Below are positions 26,731 through 35,673 of a stretch of DNA of 39,869 nt, piece by piece. The stretch's first letter is position 1. Every line of letters starts with the position of its first letter. Both the position numbers and the translations under genes were made by a program. The notes under the pieces are model-generated. The model saw only the letters and a program-made list of their open reading frames with translations, was not told the origin of the DNA and made no database searches. Where the stretch lies: assembly GCA_021298245.1 (NCBI GenBank), contig JAJTDZ010000012.1, forward strand, positions 1 to 39,869, read 5' to 3'. The stretch is from Algoriphagus sp. GTDB lineage: Bacteria > Bacteroidota > Bacteroidia > Cytophagales > Cyclobacteriaceae.

Positions 26731-27603
26731 ATGGAATCCAATATAGTGACCGAACTTTTTTTGCCCTTTTCCCTTGCCGTCATCATGTTTGGGATGGGAC
26801 TTAGCTTGCAAATCGAAGATTTCAAGCGGATTTTAATTTACCCCAAAGCAGTTGCCCTTGGACTGCTAAATCAGTTAGTTTTTCTACCACTGATTGCCTT
26901 TGGACTGGTACACCTAATTGCTCTTCCTCCAGAACTCGCCGTGGGATTGATGATTCTGGCAGTTTGTCCGGGAGGTGCCACTTCCAACCTGATAACCCAC
27001 CTAGCTAAGGGAGATACGGCTCTTTCTATCACACTGACAGCCTTTTCTTCCATGATTACTGTTTTTACCATTCCTTTTTTGGTCAATTATTCCTTAGCCT
27101 ACTTTATCCCAGGTGAGGAAGCGCAGCAATTGCAAATTTTTGAAACTATCTTGTCGGTGTTGCTGATCACCATCCTTCCTGTAGCACTAGGGATGTTGGT
27201 TTTTGCAAAGGCCCCAGTTTGGGCAGCTAAGTTAGAACTCCCATTCCGGCGCATTTCTACCATTTTCTTTGTGATCATTGTCTTGGCAGCCGTGTTGAAG
27301 GAGAAGGAAAACCTGGTTAGCTACTTTGTAGAGGCCGGCCCTGCTGCTCTGGCCTTAAATCTGTCCACCTTATTTTTGAGTTTTGCCACTGCCAAGCTGG
27401 TAAAACTTCCCTTCCGACAGGGCCTGACCATAGCCATAGAGTCGGGCATTCAAAATGGCACTTTGGGCATTACCATAGCAGCTACGCTGCTGACGAATTC
27501 CGTGATGACCATTCCTTCGGCGATTTACAGTTTGATTATGTTCGGAACTGCCGCCTTGGTAATATTCTTTGGTAACTACGTGGCTTCGTCACAGAAAACC
27601 TAA
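26731..27603 (+). CDS. Bile acid:sodium symporter (BASS) family protein
   Basis: 290 residues with nine or ten predicted spans. AVCPGGATSNLITHLAKGDT and LALNLSTLFLSFATAKLVKL, and above all IESGIQNGTLGITIAATLL, are the two conserved core regions of the BASS family; the first holds the CPGG-x-x-SN sodium-site motif and the second the E-x-G-x-Q-N motif. Family members take up bile acids, pyruvate, pantothenate or other organic anions with sodium; the substrate here cannot be assigned. ATG at 26731. The next gene starts 6 nt after the stop, so at least BASS, the secreted orphan and the GNAT gene look like one operon. Confidence 0.9.
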   Translation: MESNIVTELFLPFSLAVIMFGMGLSLQIEDFKRILIYPKAVALGLLNQLVFLPLIAFGLVHLIALPPELAVGLMILAVCPGGATSNLITHLAKGDTALSITLTAFSSMITVFTIPFLVNYSLAYFIPGEEAQQLQIFETILSVLLITILPVALGMLVFAKAPVWAAKLELPFRRISTIFFVIIVLAAVLKEKENLVSYFVEAGPAALALNLSTLFLSFATAKLVKLPFRQGLTIAIESGIQNGTLGITIAATLLTNSVMTIPSAIYSLIMFGTAALVIFFGNYVASSQKT

Positions 27604-27609
27604 GCATGT

Positions 27610-28224
27610 ATGACAAGGAAAATTCTTTTTGAGCGTGTAGGACTAGTTGGGTTGATCTTTTTTCTGTCGATTCAACTCCACGCGCAGAGCTATTTCAATG
27701 AGTTGGGTAAGCGAATTACTTACGCCGACTACGAACAAAAGATCCTTTCTGGGCCCTATTTTGGGGTTCCAGGAGAAAAGGCTGGAGACCAGAAGTTGGT
27801 CCACCGAATGCCGACAGGCCTGACCAATGCCAGGTTGTTTTATGAAAAATTGGGAATGCTAGCAGACTTTCAGGCGGGTAGGCCCTTGGTAGTGATTTTT
27901 TATCCAGGCAAGGACGAGTGCAATTCCGCTGCTTCCACATCTGATCCAAAACTGCTCCGCTCCAATCACCAAGCAGTACTCAAGTATGCCCAGAAATTTG
28001 AGACTGCACCACCTGTATACTTGTACCAACAACCGCATGGCTTGGAAAAGTATGCAGGTATTCAGACCTGGATCCCAGATCCAGAGGGGGTCTTTGCTAC
28101 CCATTTCTTCCAATTCCCTTATCCTTGCAAAAGTTTTGTAGTGATCAGTCCAAAGGGCAACTACCGTGCGATCTTGGGCGAGTTTCCCATTTCTCAAATT
28201 TCTGTAGCCCTCAAAAAACTCTAA
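27610..28224 (+). CDS. Secreted protein of unknown function
   Basis: Not recognised. 204 residues with a good signal peptide (basic MTRK, hydrophobic core LVGLIFFLSIQL, cleavage after LHAQ). The mature part has a strand-like RPLVVIFYPGKDEC, a helix HQAVLKYAQKFE, then PPVYLYQQPHGL and KSFVVISPKGNYRAILGEFP. The order strand-helix-strand with a late two-strand 'SPKG' hairpin resembles a thioredoxin-like fold, but there is no CxxC; the two mature cysteines (DECNS and PYPCKS) are far apart. The fold is inference only. It lies 6 nt after the BASS gene and 7 nt before the GNAT gene, so it is probably translated with them. Confidence 0.6.
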   Translation: MTRKILFERVGLVGLIFFLSIQLHAQSYFNELGKRITYADYEQKILSGPYFGVPGEKAGDQKLVHRMPTGLTNARLFYEKLGMLADFQAGRPLVVIFYPGKDECNSAASTSDPKLLRSNHQAVLKYAQKFETAPPVYLYQQPHGLEKYAGIQTWIPDPEGVFATHFFQFPYPCKSFVVISPKGNYRAILGEFPISQISVALKKL

Positions 28225-28231
28225 TTCAGTT

Positions 28232-28759
28232 GTGAACAACCCTGTTCCTAAACTTCGCAAAGCCTATCTGTCGGATTTACCTGAGCTAGTGGGTCTCGCC
28301 CGTACCTCCTTTGTGCAGGCATTTACCGCGGGGAATAAGCCAGAAAACGTACAGGCCTACCTGGCACAAGCCTTTACGGTGGAGCAGTTCACCTTAGAAA
28401 TGCAGGAGCCGGCTTCGACGTTTATGGTAGCCAGTTGGGAGGAGAGGTTGGTGGGCTATACCAAGCTCAACCTGGCAGATGCGCAAGCCGACATTCAAGA
28501 TGCTGATTCGGTGGAGGTGGCCCGCTTGTACACCTTGGAGGAGGTATGGGGCAAAGGAGTAGGGCAGCTGCTCTTAGAGGCTGCGATCTCCTATGCCAAG
28601 CTGGAGGGAAAGACCTGGCTATGGTTGGGGGTCTGGGAGCACAATGTGCGCGCAATCCGTTTTTACGAAAAAAATGGCCTACGTATTTTTGGAAGCCATC
28701 CCTTTCCCTTTGGGGATGAAATCCAAAACGATTGGCTGATGCGGGTGGACTGGGGCTAA
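28232..28759 (+). CDS. GNAT family N-acetyltransferase (PaiA-like)
   Basis: 175 residues with a standard GNAT fold: N-terminal LRKAYLSDLPELVGLARTSF, the motif A acetyl-CoA loop VEVARLYTLEEVWGKGVGQL with its Q/R-x-x-G-x-G/A equivalent (WGKGVGQLLLEAA), and motif B WLGVWEHNVRAIRFYEKNGL. The ARLYTL...WGKGVG and late GDEIQNDWLM pattern resembles Bacillus PaiA-type (spermine/spermidine) acetyltransferases; the substrate is not proven. The start is GTG at 28232-28234, 7 nt after the secreted orphan; no ATG gives a complete first strand. Confidence 0.85.
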   Translation: MNNPVPKLRKAYLSDLPELVGLARTSFVQAFTAGNKPENVQAYLAQAFTVEQFTLEMQEPASTFMVASWEERLVGYTKLNLADAQADIQDADSVEVARLYTLEEVWGKGVGQLLLEAAISYAKLEGKTWLWLGVWEHNVRAIRFYEKNGLRIFGSHPFPFGDEIQNDWLMRVDWG

Positions 28760-28834
28760 ACAGCGTGCTATGGGGGTAAGCGCTTTGAAAATAGGCTGCA
28801 CTTCTTATCTTTAACTACCTTTTTCATTCTATAC

Positions 28835-30076
28835 ATGAAGCCTGCCTTTCTTAGTCTTTGCGTACTCTTTTTTTTCGGTGCTTCTGCTTTTCCTCAGGAA
28901 AAAGAGCCTATCCTTATTTTTATTTCCCTAGATGGCTTTCGTCACGATTATGTGGAGCGCTTTCAGCCCGAAAACCTGAGTAGATTTATTGCCGAGGGAG
29001 TGGGAGCCAAGGGTTTGATTCCTTCCTTTCCCACCAAGACCTTTCCCAACCATTACACCTTAGCTACAGGCATGCTTCCAGAGCACCATGGCTTGGTAGA
29101 CAATGCTTTTTACGAACCAGAAAAAGACCAAGTCTACACCATGGGTAATCGATCCATAGTACAGGATGGCTATTGGTACGGAGGTACGCCCATTTGGGTA
29201 TTGGCTGAGCAACACGGAATCAAGGCGGCGAGCTACTTCTTTGTAGGCACAGAAGCCCCTATTCAGGGGGTTCGTCCAAGTTATTACTACGATTACGAAG
29301 GTAGCGTCCCTAACCTTTCCCGGATTGCCAAAGTTTTTGAGTGGCTGCAGCTTCCTGCCTCCGAAAGACCCCGTCTAATTACCCTGTATTTTTCCAACAT
29401 GGATGATACAGGCCATCGTTTTGGGCCAAACAATGAAGCCGAACTCAAAACATCTCTTTTCACCTTGGATCGGCAGCTAGGCGCTTTGTTTGAAGGCTTG
29501 AAGAGTTTCGATTTACCCATCCATATAGTGATCGTGTCGGACCATGGCATGACAGAAGTGAACAAAGATCGGCTGATCAATTTGGATCAGCTTACGGAAG
29601 GCATACCTGCCCGAGTAGTCAATAATGGGGCCTTGGCCCACCTGCATCTAGAAAAACCAGAAGAAAAAGATGCCATTATAAAATTGCTCTTGCAGCGCCA
29701 TCCCCACATACGCATCGATGATCTCAAAGGCAAAGAAAATTACCAAGATCCGAGTGCTTTTCCCCAACGTAAAGGTGACCTACTCATTGTACCTGAAAAA
29801 GGGTATTACTTGGCCGATACTCCTGCGATGATGCGCTACCAAACCCAAACCGCTAGATGGGGTACTGAGGTGTTTGGCGAACACGGATACAGTCCTACCC
29901 TGGAGGATATGTGGGGGATTTTTTATGCCAAAGGCCCCCTCTTGAAGTCGGGAATACAGGTGGAGCCCTTTTCTAATGTCCACGTGTATCCCTTGCTCTG
30001 TAGGATTTTGGGCCTACCTATCCCCACTGCTATCGATGGGGATGCTGCTATCCTAGATCCCATTTTGCTCAAATAG
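28835..30076 (+). CDS. Nucleotide pyrophosphatase/phosphodiesterase family protein, secreted
   Basis: 413 residues with a signal peptide (hydrophobic core about 5-17, end near AFPQ). The NPP/alkaline-phosphatase superfamily metal and nucleophile residues are visible by motif: Asp33 in ISLDGFRHDY, the nucleophile Thr69 in SFPTKTFPNHYTLATGM, then YFSNMDDTGHRFGP, IVSDHGMTEV and the late EHGYSP. These supply the two-zinc site and Thr nucleophile of nucleotide pyrophosphatase/phosphodiesterases, which cleave phosphodiester or pyrophosphate bonds in nucleotides or phospholipids. Predicted periplasmic or secreted. Substrate choice cannot be read from the sequence. ATG at 28835, 75 nt after the GNAT gene; no clear promoter. 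Confidence 0.9.
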   Translation: MKPAFLSLCVLFFFGASAFPQEKEPILIFISLDGFRHDYVERFQPENLSRFIAEGVGAKGLIPSFPTKTFPNHYTLATGMLPEHHGLVDNAFYEPEKDQVYTMGNRSIVQDGYWYGGTPIWVLAEQHGIKAASYFFVGTEAPIQGVRPSYYYDYEGSVPNLSRIAKVFEWLQLPASERPRLITLYFSNMDDTGHRFGPNNEAELKTSLFTLDRQLGALFEGLKSFDLPIHIVIVSDHGMTEVNKDRLINLDQLTEGIPARVVNNGALAHLHLEKPEEKDAIIKLLLQRHPHIRIDDLKGKENYQDPSAFPQRKGDLLIVPEKGYYLADTPAMMRYQTQTARWGTEVFGEHGYSPTLEDMWGIFYAKGPLLKSGIQVEPFSNVHVYPLLCRILGLPIPTAIDGDAAILDPILLK

Positions 30077-30533
30077 GATCATAAAAAACGAAAATTTTCT
30101 TGTTTACATTTTTTAGTTCGAATTAATTAAAAATCACTCGCCAAGAAGTTTCGTTACGATTTTTTACCATTTTTTTATTCTTATCCATCCCTTTTCGTAA
30201 TTCTTCCAAAAAATCAAATTAGGCTTAGCAGCCTCTCTTTCAGGTTTTTTTCCATTTCGGGTAATTTCAATTTGCATTCCAGGCAAGGGATGGGAAAAGA
30301 ATAAGGGTGAATTTTTTAATCTACTTTTTCGACTACTTTTTAAGAGGAATGGGCAAATCTTCTTAAAGAAAAGGGTGATTTTTTCAACTGATTTTTTTTA
30401 TCTTTACTATCTCTTGCCCCGGAAATGCATCTCCAGTTTTTAGGCAAGTTTTTTTCATTATCAGATTACTTTTAAAGGGAAGTACGCTTTCCGCCCGGCA
30501 TGTTGCTACAGGAAAGTAAAATAGAAAGAAGCC
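30077..30533 (+). other. AT-rich intergenic stretch, no gene recognised
   Basis: 457 nt that are clearly richer in A/T than their neighbours, with no coding frame of substance on either strand. It contains an imperfect direct repeat (30303-30319 AAGGGTGAATTTTTTAA and 30371-30387 AAGGGTGATTTTTTCAA), three copies of a TACTTTT motif around 30322, 30334 and 30467, and a small AGGCT/AGCCT stem near 30220-30235. TACTTTT resembles the -7 element but lacks the final G. It probably carries the promoter of the next gene; I cannot place it. Confidence 0.45.
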
Positions 30534-30764
30534 ATGAAAAGTATTTTTTCAAAAAAATTGCTTTTAACCTTTTTTTTGATTGCCTTTTTTTCTTCCTCTA
30601 CAGCTGATGCTTCTGCATTTGGAGAAGATTGTCACATGGAGACGATTCAAACCGAGGACAATTGTCACATTACTAGGGTGGTATGCCACCAAAAATTTTT
30701 TTGGATTACGGTGTATACGACGGTTGATTTGGTAGAAATTAATTGTCCTCCCGCTCGGCCATAA
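30534..30764 (+). CDS. Small secreted cysteine-containing protein, unknown
   Basis: Not recognised. 76 residues: a basic N-terminus and hydrophobic signal segment (LLLTFFLIAFFSSSTADASA, cleaved near residue 27-29), leaving a mature peptide of about 48 residues with four cysteines (GEDCHM, EDNCHI, VVCHQ, INCPP). Three of the Cys are each followed by His or lie one residue from it (CH, CH, CH), which could hold a metal or two disulfides; this is inference. ATG at 30534 after an AT-rich gap. The next secreted gene starts 40 nt downstream, so they may be cotranscribed. Short length keeps the confidence moderate. Confidence 0.5.
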   Translation: MKSIFSKKLLLTFFLIAFFSSSTADASAFGEDCHMETIQTEDNCHITRVVCHQKFFWITVYTTVDLVEINCPPARP

Positions 30765-30804
30765 GAGAAGTTTTGCTTTACCTTTGGGTTTGACCTGTAT
30801 ATCC

Positions 30805-31440
30805 ATGCTAAAATTTGGCCTGATGTGGACCTTACTGTGGGGGCTATGCTTGTCGGGATACACCCAAGATGTGCCTGTGATCGAATTGTTTCCCGTGGAG
30901 GTGGTTCCTGAAGGAAATCTTGAGATATACTCCAATTTTAAAAAAAAACAACGGGAGTCAGAGGTCAAGGTGTTAAGTTCCATCGCCTTGGTGACGGGCT
31001 TTACCAATCCAAAATCAAAGACCATACAGCTAGAAGGATTAGAATTGTACTTTGATACTAAGGAAGATCAGGAGGGGCAAGGATTTTTCGTGCAACCTGT
31101 CCTGCTTGATGCTGTGGTGGGCAAACCGGGAGAGCACCTGCTTCGAATAGAAGAAGAATACCTGGTATCGTCTTCCCTGAGGGGTAAACTTTTCTTTGAT
31201 TTGTCTGCCAAGGGGATGCTGCTCGCCCCAGGTCAAGAGGTATTCTTGGGGATCAAGTATATCCGTACGCTAGGTGCAGGAGAAACCTCCTATTTCAATA
31301 GCAAATTGGTCTATGGCAAATTCAAAACATCTACTTACTTATTGGCTTGTTTGGATTGTGTGCCCCAGCTAATAGCAGGACCTGGCAAAAAGGGTATTGC
31401 ACTAAAGTATGGGGTAGCTTTTTCTATCAATGACGAATAA
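30805..31440 (+). CDS. Secreted protein of unknown function
   Basis: Not recognised. 211 residues from ATG 30805; a TTG at 30784 would add seven residues and spoil the signal peptide start. The signal is MLKFGLMWTLLWGLCLSGYT, cleaved before QDVP. The mature part is strand-rich (FTNPKSKTIQLEGLELYFDT, GKPGEHLLRIEEEYLVSS, LRGKLFFDLSAKGMLLAPG, EVFLGIKYIRTLGAGE) and looks like a beta-sandwich; similar stretches occur in Bacteroidota surface proteins of unknown role. Two cysteines lie close together near the end (LLACLDCVP). It converges on the dnaE fragment with 31 nt between stops. Confidence 0.6.
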   Translation: MLKFGLMWTLLWGLCLSGYTQDVPVIELFPVEVVPEGNLEIYSNFKKKQRESEVKVLSSIALVTGFTNPKSKTIQLEGLELYFDTKEDQEGQGFFVQPVLLDAVVGKPGEHLLRIEEEYLVSSSLRGKLFFDLSAKGMLLAPGQEVFLGIKYIRTLGAGETSYFNSKLVYGKFKTSTYLLACLDCVPQLIAGPGKKGIALKYGVAFSINDE

Positions 31441-31471
31441 CTACTCTAGGATGGTACGTTTAGCATAGGGT

Positions 31472-32734
31472 TTATTCCCCTGCATTCCAATACGCCATGC
31501 GCCCTAGGCTTATCACCTCCAGGGAGTAGAAGTCAAACTCTTCCACGACCTTCCCTACTATGCGGTAAATTCCCCGGCCTTTGACAGGGTATTTTTTCAC
31601 TAGGAGTGGAAAATGCACCGTATCTATCCAGTCCCCCTCTCGATCCAAGAAAGTCCCAAAATTCATCACTTCTCCCTTGACGGTTCGGGTATATTTTACC
31701 GTGACCAGGTATCCCTGTATCTCCACCGTTTTTCCCAAATGTAAGGGCAGCTCCCTGGCCTTGATCCCTTCTGCTTGTGGGTCTCGAAGGAGGTGAAAGG
31801 GAGAGTCTAGCGGAAATTCTAAGAGGTCAATTTGATCCAAGATGTCCTGCCGAAAATCCCTCGCATCCAGCTGGGGTACTTGAGGGCTCCTAGGCTCCCA
31901 GGCAAATGCCAAATCATCTCCTTGAAATAAATCCTGCACAGGGGCAAGTGTTTTTTGCTTTGTTTTTAGAAAATGAGCCTCCCAAAGCAGTTGTTGCTTG
32001 GTTTTGCCTGTAAATGCTAGACTATTGATGCGGATGAGAAGTACCAGCTGTTCCAATCCCATATCCACCCTTCGCACTAGGTCTGCCAAGCTTAAAAAAG
32101 GGCCCCTTCTCCGGCGTTCTTCCAAGAGGGTTTCTATACTTGCTTTTTCCAAGTGTTTGAGATGTATAAACCCTAGAAAAACCGTTTTCCCCTTGATTTT
32201 GGTGAGGTAATCGCTTTCGTTGAGCTGTGGACCGAGGACCTCTGCGCCTTGTTGGCGGAGCTCGTGCACATAAAATTCCGTGGCGTAAAAGCCCCCAAAA
32301 TTATTGATCACCCCCACCATAAATTCCAGGGGAAAATGAGCCTTGAGGTACAGACTTTGGTAGCTTTCTACCGCGAAGGAGGCGGAATGTCCCTTGGCAA
32401 AGGAATAGCCCGCAAAGCTTTCGATCTGGTACCACACTTCTGCAGCTTCTGCATCCTGCCTTCCTAGTTTTTTGCAGTTTTCAAAAAAAGCCTGCTTCAC
32501 CTGTTCAAACTCGTCCTTAGACCTGGACTTTCCACTCATGCCCCTTCGCAAGACATCCGCTTCGGCCAAGCTCAGGCCAGCGAAGTGGTGGGCTACCTTG
32601 ATCACGTCTTCTTGGTAGACCATGATGCCGTAGGTTTCGGGCATGATTTCCGCCATTACGGGATGGGCCTGATTCCTGCGCTCGGGATCCCGGTGCCGCA
32701 AGATATATTCCCGCATCATGCCCGACCGCGCCAC
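31472..32734 (-). pseudogene. DNA polymerase III alpha subunit (error-prone DnaE type), C-terminal fragment
   Basis: The downstream 420 codons of a DnaE-type polymerase whose upstream part sits in another frame. Reading begins at RPGVARSGMMREYILRHRDP (the codons for RPG precede the GTG at 32734 in this frame) and continues ETYGIMVYQEDVIKVAHHFA, EADVLRRGMSGKSRSKDEFE, the fingers region, a helix-hairpin-helix part (VFLGFIHLKHLEKASIETLL) and a final OB-fold (GKTVEIQGYLVTVKYTRTVK). Length and order match the last part of Bacteroidota error-prone DnaE. It is not translatable as a whole from an obvious start, and about 35 codons that should precede it are missing. Confidence 0.82.
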
Positions 32735-34329
32735 TCCCGGCCTAATGAAAGGAGTGACTTCACCTTGGGATCTTTCTTGAATTTTTCTACTTCTCGAATA
32801 TTTACCTCTATGCCTTGGTTTTGGTAGATGGTTTCCAAGGTAGACTTGATGTGACCTAGGCCCCTTTGGCTCAAGACATCAAATTTGTGTAGACCGATGT
32901 CTTCGGCAATGTGCATGTCGATGTGCGTCACAGGAAAGCCCTTGGGGGGCAAGTCTGTGGCAGTGTAGTAATGGATAGACTTATGGGAAAGCAAGATCCC
33001 ACAGGCATGAATGGTCAGGTGCGAAGGCATGTCGTGGAGGACCTTGGCATAGCTGAGGATGAGTTTGCCGTAGGTATCGGGCCTATAGCCCTCTTGGTTT
33101 GCATGATGAAGTAGCGATTCTATCTCCATTTTGGGCAGCCCAAATACTTTGCCTAACTCTCGAAGCACAGACTTGTACTGAAAGGTGCTGTAGGAGCCCA
33201 GCAAGGCTACATGGGCATCTTTCCCTTTTTGGTATTTTTTAAACAAATAAGCAATGACCTCGTCTCTGTCGGTCCAACTAAAATCAATGTCGAAATCGGG
33301 AGGGTTTTCTCGGTACAGGTTGATGAATCGCTCAAAGTACAGATCCAGTTCCATAGGATCTACGTCTGTGATGCCTAGGCAATAGGCTACCACCGAATTA
33401 GCCCCAGAGCCCCGTCCCACATGGTAAAAATTGCGATACTGAGCATAATTGACCAGGTCGTAGTTGATTAAAAAGTAAGACACAAAACCCTTTTGTTCGA
33501 TGAGCTCCAGTTCTTTTTCTATGCGTTCCCGGACCTTTTGGGAAAGCTTAGGGTATCGATTTTGGGCACCTTGGTAGGTTTGCTGCCGTAGGTAATCGAA
33601 GTCTTCCCCTCCCGATCCGAGCAGGTCCCGCTTGTTTTTGATGGCCTGAAAGTAGAAGGAAAATTGGCATTGCTCCAGAAGCTTTTGCGCATTGATGAGC
33701 AGGTAACTGTGATGTTCGCAGCGGGCAATCATTTCGGCATAGCTATAAAAATGCTCACTTGGAGCAGCTTGCTCCTGTGCAGGGAGCTTGCTAAGAAGGG
33801 TATTGAGGTCCATGCTTCGCAGCAGGCGGTGCGCATTAAATTCAAGTTTGGAAGAAAAACTCACTGGCTGCAAGAGTACCAGCTTTTCCTTTTTTAGCGA
33901 CCAAGGGCAAGTCCTCAAGGCACTGAGTTGGCTGGGATGTATGCCGATGTATTCGTGGGCTTCTAGAGGGAAAACTTTTTCCGGAAAAGGATAAATGATG
34001 AGGCTGTGCGAAAAGGAAGGAGCCTTGGAACCAAAGGGGCGCTTCTCCACCAAATGTTCCGAAAGGTGCTTGTTGAGTTCGTACAGTCCCTCCTGGTTTC
34101 TGGCCAGACCAATGTACTGCTGTTGGACACCGTTGCGGAAATCAATCCCCACCACAGGATGTATGCCTGCCTTTTGCGCTGCGCGAATAAAAGGAAATAG
34201 GGCCGCACTGCTGTTGATGTCGGTCAGGGCCAAGGCATCGATCTTGTACCGAAGGGCCTCTGCTACCAACTTGTCTACCGACAGGGTGCCGTATTTGAAA
34301 CTAAATTGGGTGTGGCAGTTGAGAAACAT
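32716..34329 (-). pseudogene. DNA polymerase III alpha subunit (error-prone DnaE type), N-terminal fragment
   Basis: The upstream 537 codons of the same gene. The chosen ATG (34327-34329) gives MFLNCHTQFSFKYGTLSVDK, the usual PHP-domain opening; an ATG at 34416 adds 29 residues (rich in Pro/Gly) that look unrelated. The palm holds the catalytic pair in PPDFDIDFSWTDRDEV. DVLSQRGLGHIKSTLETI and KKDPKVKSLLS are followed at once by a frame that runs to TGA at 32716-32718. Homologues continue with about 35 residues of the GCFYxESPAMR type before IRPGVARSGMM; these are absent, and the frame shifts at about 32743-32750. Relatives are usually encoded with a Y-family polymerase, but none is nearby. 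The third palm Asp of E. coli DnaE (Asp555) should fall in the missing part by my recollection. Confidence 0.82.
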
Positions 34330-34413
34330 GATACTATCTGCGAACAAGGGTATTGAGAAAGGGAAGGGAGGTCCTGCATCCGGCATCTCGCCTAAGCCAC
34401 CTGCAGTAAACTT

Positions 34414-34446
34414 CATTAAAATGTTAATATTATTAACATTTTAATG
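34414..34446. repeat. Perfect 33-bp palindrome, candidate operator in the dnaE/monooxygenase divergent region
   Basis: Arms 34414-34429 (CATTAAAATGTTAATA) and 34431-34446 are exact inverted copies around T34430. There is no GC core and no T run, so it is not a terminator. It covers the upstream ATG of dnaE (34416) and lies 85 nt before the more likely start (34329) and 85 nt before the monooxygenase start (34531). The place and symmetry suit a dimeric repressor site acting on one or both genes. Confidence 0.6.
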
Positions 34447-34530
34447 TTTATAATATAGACAAAATAGATTTAAAAAAAATCCTTCCCTAAGGAATTAGTA
34501 TTTCATCGCTGCATTTTTATACTTTTAAAC

Positions 34531-35643
34531 ATGGGCAATTCTCTAATCCGAACAGAAAAGGTAGCGTGTGAAGTAGGATGGTTTGATGACCTATGTGGAG
34601 GCGACACCGAATTTTTAGGCGTTCCCGACCCCCAGCGCCAAAGCAGCTTTACCCATTGCATGCAGATCATCCAATTGGCCGATGACTTGGGGTACGACAA
34701 TATCCTCTTGCCTACCTCCTACATGCTCGGACAGGAGACCCTTCCTTTTGCCGCTGCAGCGGCGGTTCAAACCAAGCAGATCAACCTACTCACTGCAGTG
34801 CGAACGGGGGAGATTCATCCCCCCATGCTTGCACGTCACCTCGCTACCCTAGACCACATGCTTCAGGGAAGGTTGACCGTAAACATCATCAATTCAGATC
34901 TTCCAGGGTGGAAGGAAGACCCACATTTGCGCTACAAGCGATGCGAGGAGGTGATCCAAATCCTCAGAATGTCCTGGACCCAAGAGCGCATTGAATTTAA
35001 AGGGGAAGTATACCCCTCCTTTACCATGGATACGGCTCCCGTACGACCCTATCAAAAAAATGGCGGTCCATTGCTGTATTTTGGAGGAATATCTCCAGGA
35101 TCAAAAGAGGTGGCCGCACGAGAGTGCGACGTCTTTCTGATGTGGCCCGAACCCCTAGATTCCATTCGGTCTACGGTGGAGGAGATGTCGCAGCGTGCCA
35201 AGGCATACCACCGCCGCATCGATTTTGGCCTACGCATCCATGTAATCGTCAGAGAGACGGAGGAAGAGGCCAGGGCCCATGCCAAACACATCATGAGTAA
35301 GTTTGATCCTCAAGGCTACAACCTCAAGCATCTGGCACAAGACAGCCAGTCGGCTGGAGTACTGAGGCAAGACGAGGCTAGAGCTCTTCTGGCAGACCAA
35401 GACGATTTCATAGAACCACACTTGTGGATGGGAATCGGAAGAGCCAGAAGCGGATGTGGAGGCGCCATCGTAGGCAATCCTCAACAAGTCTTGGATAAAT
35501 TACACCAATACATGGATCTGGGTATCCGAGCATTTATCCTCTCGGGCTATCCCCTGATGGATGAGGCAAAGCATTTTGCCAAGTGGGTCCTCCCTCATTT
35601 GCCTCAAGTAAAATTGAATCAATTGCAAGGCAGAGCTACCTAG
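34531..35643 (+). CDS. LLM-class flavin-dependent monooxygenase (alkanesulfonate monooxygenase SsuD-like)
   Basis: 370 residues of the luciferase-like (beta/alpha)8 barrel family, which uses FMNH2 delivered by a separate reductase. Family marks: [98 protein letters not shown], and the late [20 protein letters not shown] then [20 protein letters not shown]. The last block is close to SsuD, which desulfonates alkanesulfonates; however, no ssuE reductase or sulfonate ABC transporter is present, so the substrate is open. ATG at 34531. It is intact. A sodium:solute symporter gene follows after 30 nt and may be its partner. Confidence 0.85.
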   Translation: MGNSLIRTEKVACEVGWFDDLCGGDTEFLGVPDPQRQSSFTHCMQIIQLADDLGYDNILLPTSYMLGQETLPFAAAAAVQTKQINLLTAVRTGEIHPPMLARHLATLDHMLQGRLTVNIINSDLPGWKEDPHLRYKRCEEVIQILRMSWTQERIEFKGEVYPSFTMDTAPVRPYQKNGGPLLYFGGISPGSKEVAARECDVFLMWPEPLDSIRSTVEEMSQRAKAYHRRIDFGLRIHVIVRETEEEARAHAKHIMSKFDPQGYNLKHLAQDSQSAGVLRQDEARALLADQDDFIEPHLWMGIGRARSGCGGAIVGNPQQVLDKLHQYMDLGIRAFILSGYPLMDEAKHFAKWVLPHLPQVKLNQLQGRAT

Positions 35644-35673
35644 CACAGTAATTTCTTCTTCAACGATGCTCCT

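Noticed and set aside
34330..34416. Extra 29 residues at the start of dnaE from the ATG at 34416
   Set aside because: The Pro/Gly-rich stretch does not look like a PHP domain start; MFLNCHTQFSF at 34329 does, and the upstream ATG lies inside the palindrome.
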